Shown here in pieces: positions 8,422 through 16,023 of a stretch of 64,000 bases of DNA. Numbering within the stretch: position 1 is the stretch's first letter; every line of letters begins with the position of its first letter. A model generated the notes under the pieces. The model searched no databases, was not told the origin of the DNA, and was given only the letters and a program-made list of their open reading frames with translations. This DNA comes from Sabulicella glaciei (GTDB taxonomy: Bacteria; Pseudomonadota; Alphaproteobacteria; Acetobacterales; Acetobacteraceae): the NCBI RefSeq assembly GCF_026183895.1, contig NZ_JAPFQI010000005.1, positions 62,001 through 126,000 on the forward strand. The letters are read 5' to 3'. Made by a program: the position numbers and the translations under genes.

Positions 8422-9182
8422 CGCCGCTCCTCCGTCGTGCCGAAGGCGACGTCGCGGCCCCGGCGGCGCAGGCGCTGGCCCCCGTCCACCACCACCACCT
8501 CCCCGGTCACGCGGGGGGCGCGCAGCAGAAAGAGCACCGCCTCGGCCACGTCCTCCGGCTCCACCCCCTGCCCCAGCGGGTTGTTGCGGTGGGCGCGCTG
8601 GAAGTTCTCCTCCGACTGCTTGCCGGAGATCAGGGTGAGGGCCGGGGCGACGCCATTCACCCGGATTCGGGGGGCGAAATGCAGCGCCGCCATCTCCGTC
8701 ATGCCGAGGAGTCCGTACTTGCCCAGCGCGTAGGTGAAGTAGTCGGGGTTGGGGGCGAAGAGCCGGTTGTCCAGCAGGTTCACCACCGCGCCATCCTGCC
8801 CCTCGGCCAGTTCTGCCGCGAATCCCTTGAGCAGCAGAGCGGGGGCGACGAGGTTCACCGCAGCTTGGCGGTGAAAGGTCTCGGCGCTGAACTCGGACGG
8901 CGTGTCGTAGAGGAACAGGCTGGCATTGTTCACCAGCGCGTCCAGCCCGCCGCACAGCGCGGCGGCGCGCGCGGGCAGCGCCTCGGCCCGCGCCGCTTCG
9001 GAAAGGTCGGCCTCGATCGTCCAGGCCCGCCCGCCCGCCGCCGCGATCTCTCGCGCCAGGGCATCGGCCTCGGCGCCGCCGGTGCGATGGTGGATCACCA
9101 CGCCGAAGCCGGCGGTGGCGAGGGTGCGGCACAGAACGGCGCCGATGCGCCGGGCGCCGCCAGTGACGAGCACGTTCGGCAA
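8418..9182 (-). CDS. SDR of pteridine reductase / FolM type
   Basis: A 254-residue short-chain dehydrogenase with N-terminal TGGARRIG (residues 7-14). The TGxxxRxG form, with Arg in place of the second conserved Gly, is characteristic of pteridine reductases (PTR1) and of FolM dihydromonapterin reductase. NNASLFLYD and the catalytic Y-x3-K (YALGK) are present. Its position between two FolB paralogues supports a pterin substrate, probably reduction of a dihydropterin by NADPH. It could alternatively act as a back-up dihydrofolate reductase. It is the first gene of a two-gene operon with folB and is divergent from the second paralogue. Confidence 0.82.
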   Translation of the reverse strand: MPNVLVTGGARRIGAVLCRTLATAGFGVVIHHRTGGAEADALAREIAAAGGRAWTIEADLSEAARAEALPARAAALCGGLDALVNNASLFLYDTPSEFSAETFHRQAAVNLVAPALLLKGFAAELAEGQDGAVVNLLDNRLFAPNPDYFTYALGKYGLLGMTEMAALHFAPRIRVNGVAPALTLISGKQSEENFQRAHRNNPLGQGVEPEDVAEAVLFLLRAPRVTGEVVVVDGGQRLRRRGRDVAFGTTEERR

Positions 9183-9193
9183 GCAGGGGCCTC

Positions 9194-9222
9194 TTGGTCC
9201 GGGGGGTGGCGGGGCCTATAGC
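9194..9222 (+). promoter_or_regulatory. Candidate sigma-70 promoter for the second folB paralogue
   Basis: TTGGTC (9194-9199) and TATAGC (9217-9222) are separated by 17 bases in the 66-base divergent gap, about 27 bases before the downstream ATG. The match to consensus is partial (3/6 and 4/6). Confidence 0.4.
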
Positions 9223-9248
9223 CCGCGCCCAGCAAGGGGAGAAGCCCG

Positions 9249-9626
9249 ATGGACCCGATGAGCCTGTTCCCGGGAGGCTATGTCTGCTCCCGCGTGCTGG
9301 GCATGGAAACCGAGGTAGCGATCGGTCTGCACCCGTGGGAGCGGCACCACGAACGCCCCAACCGCCTCAGCGTGGATGCAGAGATGTTCGTGCCCGAGGG
9401 GGCAGCGGGCGGCGGCATCGTGGATTATGACGGGGTACGCGACCTCGTGCGTGGCTGGCGTGGCCGCCCGCATGTCGAAGTGCTGGAAACGCTGGCGGAA
9501 GAGTTGCTGGCCGAGTGCTTCCGCGACGCGCGCGTGGCGGCGGCGCGGGTGCGCATCACCAAGACGCAGATCTTTCCCGAGGCGCGCGGCGCCGGCATCG
9601 AGGTATTCCGCCGCCGGAAGGCGTGA
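9249..9626 (+). CDS. Second FolB/FolX-family protein
   Basis: This 125-residue protein is a divergent paralogue of the neighbouring FolB. It keeps the glutamate after GLHPWE, the Tyr in GIVDYDGV, VLETLAEEL, and the lysine in VRITKTQIFP, where a Thr replaces the usual Pro after Lys. The family covers dihydroneopterin aldolase and dihydroneopterin triphosphate 2'-epimerase (FolX), which sequence alone rarely separates. An AGGGGAG-type ribosome-binding site precedes the ATG at 9249; a second ATG is at 9258. It is divergent from the FolM-like/folB operon and is followed by a strong hairpin. Confidence 0.85.
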   Translation: MDPMSLFPGGYVCSRVLGMETEVAIGLHPWERHHERPNRLSVDAEMFVPEGAAGGGIVDYDGVRDLVRGWRGRPHVEVLETLAEELLAECFRDARVAAARVRITKTQIFPEARGAGIEVFRRRKA

Positions 9627-9627
9627 A

Positions 9628-9656
9628 GGGCCGCGCCCCGGCGGGGGGCGCGGCCC
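9628..9656. terminator. 12-bp perfect hairpin between convergent genes
   Basis: A perfectly paired 12-bp G-C stem with a 5-base loop lies between the end of the FolB/FolX gene and the end of the convergent stress-protein gene. It has no U-run on either side. A bidirectional 3'-end structure is likely. Confidence 0.55.
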
Positions 9657-9662
9657 GGAGGC

Positions 9663-10340
9663 TCAGATCCGGCCGTCGAGGGTCGGGCGGGTGGCCGCCG
9701 TCTCGTCGGCGCGGGTCTCGCCATGCGGGCGGGTGATGCCGGTCCGCGCATTGTCGTCCATGTGGCCGTGGCCCTGCGCCATGTCGCCGTCCTGGTTCAC
9801 CAGGTCGTAGGAGGTCCAGCCAGCGGAGCGGTAGCTTTCGCCCCGCTCGCGCAGGGAGACGGGCTGGTGCCGGGCCATGATGGTCTCGGCATTGGCGGCC
9901 TGGGTGGCATCAGCGGCGCGCACCGTCACCAGCGTGCCGCCGCGCTTCACGCCCTCGGCGTAGACATGGGCGTCGGCCTCGTCCACGCCGGCGGAGGTCA
10001 GCGCGCCCAGCAGGCCGCCCGCCGCGGCGCCCACACCGGCCGTGGTCGCGGCGGCGATCAGCCAGCCCGCGGCCACCACCGGGCCGAGGCCCGGAATGGC
10101 GAGCAGGCCCAGCCCGGCCAGCAGCCCGGCGCCGCCGCCCACCACCGTGCCGATGGTGGCGCCCACGCCGGCGCCGGTGGATTCATCCGTGTCCGTTGTA
10201 CGGCTCGCATTGCTCACCTCGCCATCGGCGCGGCGGTGCAGGATGCTGATATCGCCGGCGGCGAAGCCCGCCGCCTCCAGGTCGCGCACCGCGGATTCGG
10301 CGTGGGAGTAGTCGTCGAAGAGCTTGACGATGGTCTGCAT
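9663..10340 (-). CDS. General-stress-type protein with Gly/Ala-rich hydrophobic core
   Basis: The 225-residue protein opens with MQTIVKLFDDYSHAESAVRDL, an alpha/beta unit like that of the general stress protein 17M/YflT-like domain. About 60 Gly- and Ala-rich hydrophobic residues follow (roughly 75-130) that could insert in or associate with a membrane. Then comes a short second alpha/beta segment (GGTLVTVRAAD) and a hydrophilic tail. Proteins of this design are often stress-induced, but their biochemistry is unknown. It lies 16 bases downstream of the secreted repeat protein on the same strand, suggesting one transcript. Confidence 0.75.
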   Translation of the reverse strand: MQTIVKLFDDYSHAESAVRDLEAAGFAAGDISILHRRADGEVSNASRTTDTDESTGAGVGATIGTVVGGGAGLLAGLGLLAIPGLGPVVAAGWLIAAATTAGVGAAAGGLLGALTSAGVDEADAHVYAEGVKRGGTLVTVRAADATQAANAETIMARHQPVSLRERGESYRSAGWTSYDLVNQDGDMAQGHGHMDDNARTGITRPHGETRADETAATRPTLDGRI

Positions 10341-10356
10341 GGTTCGGCTCCTTTGC

Positions 10357-11286
10357 TCAGCGATGCGTCACGTTGCCCTGGTAGTCCATGGACACCTGGA
10401 CCTGCCTTCCCTCGCGCATCGCGGTGCCGCGCCAGACGCCGTTGTCGTCCCGACGCAGTTCACGCACCTGGCTGAAGCCGGCACCTTCCATGCGGGAGCG
10501 CGTCTGGCCCTCAGTGAAGGAATTGGCGCCGGGCACCTGCGTGGCGCTCGTGCCGGCGGCAGGGGCGACGTTGGCCGTGCCGTCGCGACGGTCCGAGTCG
10601 TTCGCCGCCGCGGCGCGTCCGCCCTGGCTCGTGTCCATGTTGGCGCCCACGGGGGCGTTGGTGATGCTGGTGCCCGCGCTGCCAGGGGGTTGGTTGGTGA
10701 TGCTGGTGTTCGCGCCGCCAGGGGGTTGGTTGGTGATGGCGCTCGACGACGCGCCGGCCGGGGCCGGGCGATTGGACGGGACCATCCCCGGCGTGGTCAC
10801 CGGCGCGTCGGTAACGGAAGCCGCGCCCGGCTGCACCGCGGTGTTATTGCTGTTGCGGATGCCGCTCGGATGGCCTGCCGCGGTGGAGGGGGCAGCCGGT
10901 CCCGGCGTGGCCCCGGTGCCGTAATCCCTCGACACGCCCATCGGCAGGGCGATGTCGGAGCCGGGGACGTTGCGCTCCGTGCTGGCCGGCCCGGTCGGGC
11001 CGGACACCGCGGCGGGCGAGCGCCCATCCGTCACCTGCCCGCCAGAGCGCAGCGGATCGTTCGTGTTGGGCGAGGTGACGTCGGAGCTGCGCGCCATGCC
11101 GGTGTTCGCGCCCTGCACCGGATTGGCGGTCGGGTTCATGTTGGGCTGGTTGGTTTGCGGGGCGCCCCGAACGGCAGGCGCCGTGGCGGTGCCGCTGCCC
11201 TGCGGCACGGTCTGCGCCAGCGCCGGGCCGGCCAGAAGCACGGCGCAGAACGCCGCGATGGCGGGCTTTGTGGTCGGATTGCTCAT
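10357..11286 (-). CDS. Secreted low-complexity protein with 12-residue repeats and PepSY-like C-terminus
   Basis: The 309-residue product has a Sec signal ending in AVLLAGPALAQ and a long Asn/Pro/Gly/Thr-rich region. That region contains three 12-residue repeats of the type ITNQPPGGANTS; in DNA, two 21-base identical blocks lie at 10682-10702 and 10718-10738. The last 55 residues resemble a PepSY-like fold (RSRMEGAGFSQVRELRRDD, then VQVSMDYQGNVT). The ATG at 11286 has an AGGAGGAA ribosome-binding site; an in-frame start 19 codons upstream lacks one. Function is unknown. The PepSY-like end suggests binding or inhibition in the periplasm, as an inference. Confidence 0.75.
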   Translation of the reverse strand: MSNPTTKPAIAAFCAVLLAGPALAQTVPQGSGTATAPAVRGAPQTNQPNMNPTANPVQGANTGMARSSDVTSPNTNDPLRSGGQVTDGRSPAAVSGPTGPASTERNVPGSDIALPMGVSRDYGTGATPGPAAPSTAAGHPSGIRNSNNTAVQPGAASVTDAPVTTPGMVPSNRPAPAGASSSAITNQPPGGANTSITNQPPGSAGTSITNAPVGANMDTSQGGRAAAANDSDRRDGTANVAPAAGTSATQVPGANSFTEGQTRSRMEGAGFSQVRELRRDDNGVWRGTAMREGRQVQVSMDYQGNVTHR

Positions 11287-11352
11287 GCGGCGTTCCTCCT
11301 GAACTGGGTCCGGCCGCACGGGGCGGCCATGATCCGGGAGCAACGGCTGGGT

Positions 11353-12315
11353 TCAGGCGGGGTTGCTGGCGCGGCGTTCCCACACGGCCCAGGCCGCGAG
11401 GCCCGGCAGGAAGAGCAGCAGGTCGCGCAGGCGCCGCGTCACCGCCAGCGCCGCCGAGGTCGCCGGGTCCAGCCCGACCAGCGCGCCGAGGCCGATGAAC
11501 CCCGCTTCCTGCAACCCCAGCGCGCCCGGGACCAGGAAGGCGGCGGAGGACAGGGCCTGGATCAGCGCCTCGATCACCAGCGCCTCCGCGAAGCCCAGAT
11601 CGGCGCCGAGCACCTGGAAGGCGACCCAGATCTCCAGCGCGCCAGCCACCCAGGCGGCGAATTGCCACAGGAAGCACAGGGCGATGGCACGCGGCCGGCG
11701 CCAGGCGCGGCGCACGTAGCGGTCCATGCGCGCGGAGTGGGCGGCGAAGGCGTCCAGCCGACCGGCGGCGATGCGGTTCAGCGCCCCCGCCATGCGGCCG
11801 AACAGGGCGAGGCGCTGCGCGGCGATGAACAGCCCGCCCAGCGCCGCGCCGCTCGCGAAGCCGAGCAGCAGCCCGCCCCAGCCCACCGCCCCGCCCCCCG
11901 CCGCCAGCAGAGCGAGCCCCAGCAGGGCAAAGGCCAGCTGCGACAGGATGGAGAGCGCCACGTCCATCAGCAGCCCGCCCGCCGCTGGGGCGGGCGGCAC
12001 GCCCTGACGGCGCAGCAGACGGAACGACGCCAGCTCGCCGCCGATGCGGCCCACGGGCAGGAGGCCGTTCACGCTTTCCCGCACCCAGACGTTGAAGGTC
12101 ATCACCGGCAGCGTGGGGCGGACGCGGCTCGGCATCAGCACCGCCCAGGCCCAGGCGTTCAGCCCCATGGACGGCAGGTGCGCCAGCGCCACCAGGGCGA
12201 GGCCCGGCCCCGCGGCGGCGAGCAGCGCGCCCACCGCCGAAAGGTCCTGCGCGGCGATCACCGCCACGGCGAGGGCCAGCCCGCACAACGCCAGGATCAG
12301 GCCGAGGCGGTTCAC
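11353..12315 (-). CDS. hpnL: Hopanoid-associated membrane protein HpnL (UPF0104/LPG-synthase-like)
   Basis: The 320 residues form about eight transmembrane helices in the arrangement of the lysylphosphatidylglycerol-synthase-like UPF0104 family, to which HpnL belongs. A polar segment near residues 75-90 (GRIGGELASFRLLRRQG) is typical. HpnL co-occurs with hopanoid genes, and flippase or transport roles have been suggested but not proven. The GTG start overlaps the hpnK stop (GTGA), so the two are translationally coupled. It is the last gene of hpnI-hpnJ-ORF69-hpnK-hpnL. Confidence 0.88.
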   Translation of the reverse strand: MNRLGLILALCGLALAVAVIAAQDLSAVGALLAAAGPGLALVALAHLPSMGLNAWAWAVLMPSRVRPTLPVMTFNVWVRESVNGLLPVGRIGGELASFRLLRRQGVPPAPAAGGLLMDVALSILSQLAFALLGLALLAAGGGAVGWGGLLLGFASGAALGGLFIAAQRLALFGRMAGALNRIAAGRLDAFAAHSARMDRYVRRAWRRPRAIALCFLWQFAAWVAGALEIWVAFQVLGADLGFAEALVIEALIQALSSAAFLVPGALGLQEAGFIGLGALVGLDPATSAALAVTRRLRDLLLFLPGLAAWAVWERRASNPA

Positions 12316-13151
12316 CCCAGCATCGCCGCGTAGCCGCCGCGCGGCAGGCCCGAAACCGCCTCGCGCACCTGCGCGTCGGTCAGCGCCGCGAGTTCGTCGG
12401 CGTAGCGGTAGCCGGGCGCGGAGCCGGCGAAGCCGCCGCGCATGGCGGGGTGGAAATAGAGTTCCGTCACGCCGCCCGGCAGCAGGGGCAGCACCGCGCG
12501 CAGCCGGTCCGCGGAAAAGGCGCCGGACCAGGCGAAGCCCAGCACGCGGTCGGGCGCGGCAAGGCCCCAGTTGCGCGCGCGCTTGCGCAGCACCGCGACC
12601 CAGCCATTGAGCAGCGCCGAGGGCAGCTTGCGGCTGGAAGGATCGGCCTTGCGCGGCATGGCCGGATCCTCGTTGGGCAGGCGGATGGCGCGCACACCGG
12701 CCCCGGCGGCGGCCTGCATCAGCGCCGCCGCGATGTGCGGATGGAGGTGGTAGTGCTTGTGGGCGTTGACGTGGTCGCAGCGCAGCCCCGTTTCCGCGAA
12801 GCGCGCCAGCTGCGCCGCCACCTCGGCTGCGAGTTCCGCCCGGGCCTCGCGCGACAGGGCGAGCAGGAGGCCGAGCGAGGCCATGTCGTCGCGGAAGCGG
12901 CCATTCTTCTGCGTCAGCGAGGGGATGCGTGCGGCGGGCAGCACCGGGTGCCCGTCGGTCAGCGTCAGGTGCAGCCCGATCGCGAGGTCGGGATTGCTGC
13001 GCGCGACGCGCACCCCTTCCTCGAACCCCGCCTCGCCGACCATGAGCGAGGCGGCCGAGAGCACGCCCTCGCGATGGGCGCGCTCGGTCCCTTCGTTCAC
13101 CTCGGCGGCGAGGCCGAGGTCGTCGGCGGTGAAGATCAGGCGGGGCGTCAC
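12312..13151 (-). CDS. hpnK: Hopanoid biosynthesis deacetylase HpnK (YdjC/ChbG family)
   Basis: A 279-residue carbohydrate deacetylase-like protein. The metal-binding signature starts at FTADDLGLAAEVNEG, with GLHLTLTDG at about residue 80 and the histidine cluster DHVNAHKHYHLHPH at about residue 125. In characterised hopanoid producers HpnK removes the acetyl group from N-acetylglucosaminyl bacteriohopanetetrol made by HpnI, before HpnJ forms the cyclitol ether. Its place between hpnJ and hpnL agrees. It overlaps hpnL by 4 bases and lies 19 bases after the small 69-residue ORF. Confidence 0.92.
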   Translation of the reverse strand: MTPRLIFTADDLGLAAEVNEGTERAHREGVLSAASLMVGEAGFEEGVRVARSNPDLAIGLHLTLTDGHPVLPAARIPSLTQKNGRFRDDMASLGLLLALSREARAELAAEVAAQLARFAETGLRCDHVNAHKHYHLHPHIAAALMQAAAGAGVRAIRLPNEDPAMPRKADPSSRKLPSALLNGWVAVLRKRARNWGLAAPDRVLGFAWSGAFSADRLRAVLPLLPGGVTELYFHPAMRGGFAGSAPGYRYADELAALTDAQVREAVSGLPRGGYAAMLG

Positions 13152-13170
13152 GTCCGGCGGGACCGGGCCT

Positions 13171-13380
13171 CTAGCTGGCGGAGTCGCGCTTCTCGGTCCG
13201 CAGGCGCGCGGCTTCCGCCATGACGAGCGCCGTCATGGCGATGATGTCGGCGGCGCTGGCCTGCATTCCCTTGTCCGCGAACCAGCGGCGGCAAAGATCA
13301 GCCGTGTCGCACACCTCGACCAAGGCAGTCTGGAAGGGCTCGGGCACGCGCCCGAGCACCTGGTCGAAGGTTTCGCCCAT
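13171..13380 (-). CDS. Small 69-residue protein embedded in the hpn operon
   Basis: A soluble-looking protein that is not a recognised family to me. It has an amphipathic first half with a Cys pair in EVCDTADLCRRWF, an alanine-rich helix (ADIIAMTALVMAEAARL) and a short charged tail. The ATG overlaps the stop of hpnJ as TGATG, the classic arrangement for translational coupling, and hpnK follows after 19 bases. Position and clean coupling argue that it is a real gene with a role linked to HpnJ or HpnK. A four-helix-like adaptor or subunit is a guess only. Confidence 0.7.
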   Translation of the reverse strand: MGETFDQVLGRVPEPFQTALVEVCDTADLCRRWFADKGMQASAADIIAMTALVMAEAARLRTEKRDSAS

Positions 13381-14816
13381 CAGGCGGCCGCCTTGCCGGC
13401 GTTGCGCTCCTTGAGGAAGCGGAAGAACTCCACGCCTTCGCGCAGGCGGCGCACCAGCATCTGCCGGTCGCGCACCATCTCGCCGCAGATGCTCGCGATC
13501 TTGGGCACGCGGAAATAAAAGCGCCGGTAGAAGCTCTCGACGCTGTCGAAGATCTCGGTGTGCGTCAGGTGCGGGTAGTGCAGCGGCGCGATCTGCACGC
13601 CGTGCGCGTCCACGTAGTCGGTGTTCGCGATGTCCAGCCAGCCCTCACGCGCTGCCTGGTCGTACAGGAAGGTGCCGGGATAGGGCGCGGCGAGGCTCAC
13701 CTGCACGGTGTGCGGGTTGGTCTCGATCGCAAAGCGGATCGTTTCCTCGATCGTTTCCTTGGTTTCGCCGGGCAGGCCGAGGATGAAGGTGCCGTGGATG
13801 GCGATGCCCAGCTCGTGGCAATCCTTGGTGAACTGGCGCGCCACCTCGACCCGCATGCCCTTCTTGATGTTGTGCAGGATCTGCTGGTTGCCGCTCTCGT
13901 AGCCGACGAGCAGCAGGCGCAGCCCGTTGTCGCGCATCACCTTCAGCGACTCGCGCGGCACGTTGGCCTTGGCGTTGCACGACCAGGTCACGCCCAGCTT
14001 GCCCAGGCCGCGCGCGATCTCCTCCGCGCGGGGCAGGTTGTCGGTGAAGGTGTCGTCGTCGAAGAAGATCTCCTTCACGCCCGGGAAATTCGCCTGGATG
14101 TAGCGGATCTCCTCCAGCACGTGGCCGACGGAGCGGGTGCGGTAGCGGTGCCCGCCCACGGTCTGCGGCCAGAGGCAGAAGGTGCAGCGGCTCTTGCAGC
14201 CACGCCCGGTGTAGAAGCTGACATAAGGGTGCTTCAGGTAGCCGATGAAGTACTTCTTGTAGTCGAGGTCGCGCTTGTACACCTCGGACACGAAGGGCAG
14301 CTCGTCCATGTTCTCGAGCACCGGGCGATCCTCATTGTGGACCAGCACGCCGTCGCGGTTGCGGAAGGACAGACCCTTGATGGCGCGGAGATCCATGCCC
14401 TCCGCCACGTCCTTCACCGTGAAGTCGAACTCGTTGCGGGCGACCCAATCCACCACCGGCGCGTCGCGCAGCGATTCCTCGGCCTGCACCGCCACCTTGG
14501 CGCCGATCATGCCGACCTTGAGGGACGGGTTCGCCGCCTTAAGCGCCTCGGCCACCTTCACGTCGGAGGCGAAGGAGGGGGTGGAGGTGTGCATCACCAC
14601 TTGGTCGTAGTCGCGCGCCATGGCCGTGACGTCGGCCAGGGTCTGGTCGTGCGGCGGCGCGTCCACCAGCTTGGAGCCGGGCACCAGCGCGGCGGGCTGG
14701 GCGAGCCAGGTGGGGAACCAGAAGCTCTTGATCTCGCGCCGCGCCTGGTAGCGCGCGCCGGCGCCGCCGTCGAAGCCGTCGAAGGAGGGGGCCTGCAGGA
14801 ACAGGGTGCGCATCAT
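13380..14816 (-). CDS. hpnJ: Hopanoid biosynthesis radical SAM protein HpnJ
   Basis: The 478-residue protein has an N-terminal cobalamin-binding-like domain (residues 1-150) and a radical SAM core with the [4Fe-4S] ligands Cys207, Cys211 and Cys214 (GCKSRCTFC). A downstream IHGTFILGLPGET motif is typical of B12-type radical SAM enzymes. HpnJ contracts the glucosamine ring of bacteriohopanetetrol glucosamine to the cyclitol ether. The ATG at 14816 follows the hpnI stop after 5 bases; the frame is open further upstream into hpnI but has no reason to be used. Its stop overlaps the small ORF. Confidence 0.93.
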   Translation of the reverse strand: MMRTLFLQAPSFDGFDGGAGARYQARREIKSFWFPTWLAQPAALVPGSKLVDAPPHDQTLADVTAMARDYDQVVMHTSTPSFASDVKVAEALKAANPSLKVGMIGAKVAVQAEESLRDAPVVDWVARNEFDFTVKDVAEGMDLRAIKGLSFRNRDGVLVHNEDRPVLENMDELPFVSEVYKRDLDYKKYFIGYLKHPYVSFYTGRGCKSRCTFCLWPQTVGGHRYRTRSVGHVLEEIRYIQANFPGVKEIFFDDDTFTDNLPRAEEIARGLGKLGVTWSCNAKANVPRESLKVMRDNGLRLLLVGYESGNQQILHNIKKGMRVEVARQFTKDCHELGIAIHGTFILGLPGETKETIEETIRFAIETNPHTVQVSLAAPYPGTFLYDQAAREGWLDIANTDYVDAHGVQIAPLHYPHLTHTEIFDSVESFYRRFYFRVPKIASICGEMVRDRQMLVRRLREGVEFFRFLKERNAGKAAA

Positions 14817-14821
14817 GGCGG

Positions 14822-15976
14822 TCAGGAACCTCGGTGGCGTGGGGACCCGGCCTCGGTCATGCGACCCTTGGCCGAGAGGGCGTAGCGCCGGCCTTGCCAG
14901 TCCACCCGCCCCGTCGCCCATGCCGTGGCCCAGATGGCGGCCGAAAGCAAGTCACGAATCGGCAAGCTCGCAAGACGACGGATGCAGGGCGGCCGCTCCA
15001 GCGCCCGATCCACCCCCACCGCCAGCGCCAGCCGCGCCGCCAGGGCCACCGCCAGCACGGCGGCCGTCGGCGCACCCGGGGCCAGCGCGAGGGCGAGAAG
15101 GGCCCAGGGCAGCGGGTGCGTGAAAGCCAGCCCGGCATAGCCCGCCGGGTTCAGCAGGCGCACCGTGCGTGCCCAGCGCAGCTCGTGCCGCCACAGCTCG
15201 GCCAGGGAGGCCTCGGTCATGGCGTGGCCGGGCAGGACGGGAGAGACGACGACGCGCAGCCCCAGCTTCCGCACCGCCGCGCCCAGGGCGTGGTCGTCGG
15301 CCAGCAGGTCCAGAAAGGCGCGGAACCCGCCAAGCCGCTCCAGCGTCTCCCGCCGCAGCGCCACCGTGGCGCCATAGCAGCCCTGCGCCTTGCCCAGCGC
15401 CTCGCCCAGCGCGGCATTGGGCAGGAAGTGCCAGTCGATGCCCAAGGCCGCCAGCCGCGCCCAGGCGGAGTCGCGCCGCGCCTCCCCGCGATAGAGGCAG
15501 GTGACGAGGCCCACGGAGGGATCGGCCAGGGGGGCGGAAACGGCGGTCAGCCATTCCGGCGGGCAAAGCATGTCGGAGTCGGCCGCCACCAGCACCGGAT
15601 GGGCCGCCGCCGCCTCCAGATGCGCAAGCTGCGACACCTTGCGGTTCGCTCCCAGCACCGCCCCGCCCGCCAGCAGGCGCCCCGGCGCCGGGCCGGTGGC
15701 GATCGCGGCCTCCGCCACGGGCCGCGCCGGGTCGGCGGGGTCGGCCACGGCCATCAGCACCTCGAAGGGGGCCGCGTGGCGCTGCCCGAAGCTGGCGCGC
15801 AGCCCTTCCTCCAGCCCAGGCTCCGCGCCGTGCAACGGCTTGAGCACGGAGGCCGGCAGGGCGGGCGCGGCCGGCAGGGACGACGCGGCCAGGCGGCGCA
15901 GGGCGTGGCGGGCGGCCAGGGCCTGGCCGGCACCCGCAAGGGCCAGGATGGCGAAAAGGACGGCGAGGAAGGTCAC
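14822..15976 (-). CDS. hpnI: Hopanoid biosynthesis glycosyltransferase HpnI
   Basis: A 384-residue membrane-bound GT2 enzyme of the ceramide-glucosyltransferase type. It has an N-terminal helix, then VLKPLHGAEPGLEEG, VAADSDM (acidic motif), ADDHALG and RHELRWARTVR, the (Q/R)xxRW signature of processive-type GT2 proteins, and three C-terminal helices. HpnI adds an N-acetylglucosamine-type sugar to bacteriohopanetetrol. GTG start. It heads the hpnI-J-ORF-K-L operon, and only 47 bases separate it from the divergent mlaA, which must contain both promoters. Confidence 0.92.
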   Translation of the reverse strand: MTFLAVLFAILALAGAGQALAARHALRRLAASSLPAAPALPASVLKPLHGAEPGLEEGLRASFGQRHAAPFEVLMAVADPADPARPVAEAAIATGPAPGRLLAGGAVLGANRKVSQLAHLEAAAAHPVLVAADSDMLCPPEWLTAVSAPLADPSVGLVTCLYRGEARRDSAWARLAALGIDWHFLPNAALGEALGKAQGCYGATVALRRETLERLGGFRAFLDLLADDHALGAAVRKLGLRVVVSPVLPGHAMTEASLAELWRHELRWARTVRLLNPAGYAGLAFTHPLPWALLALALAPGAPTAAVLAVALAARLALAVGVDRALERPPCIRRLASLPIRDLLSAAIWATAWATGRVDWQGRRYALSAKGRMTEAGSPRHRGS

Positions 15977-16023
15977 GCCATCACCATCGCGCGCGGCATG
16001 GCGCTTTGGTAGGGTAGGATGTC

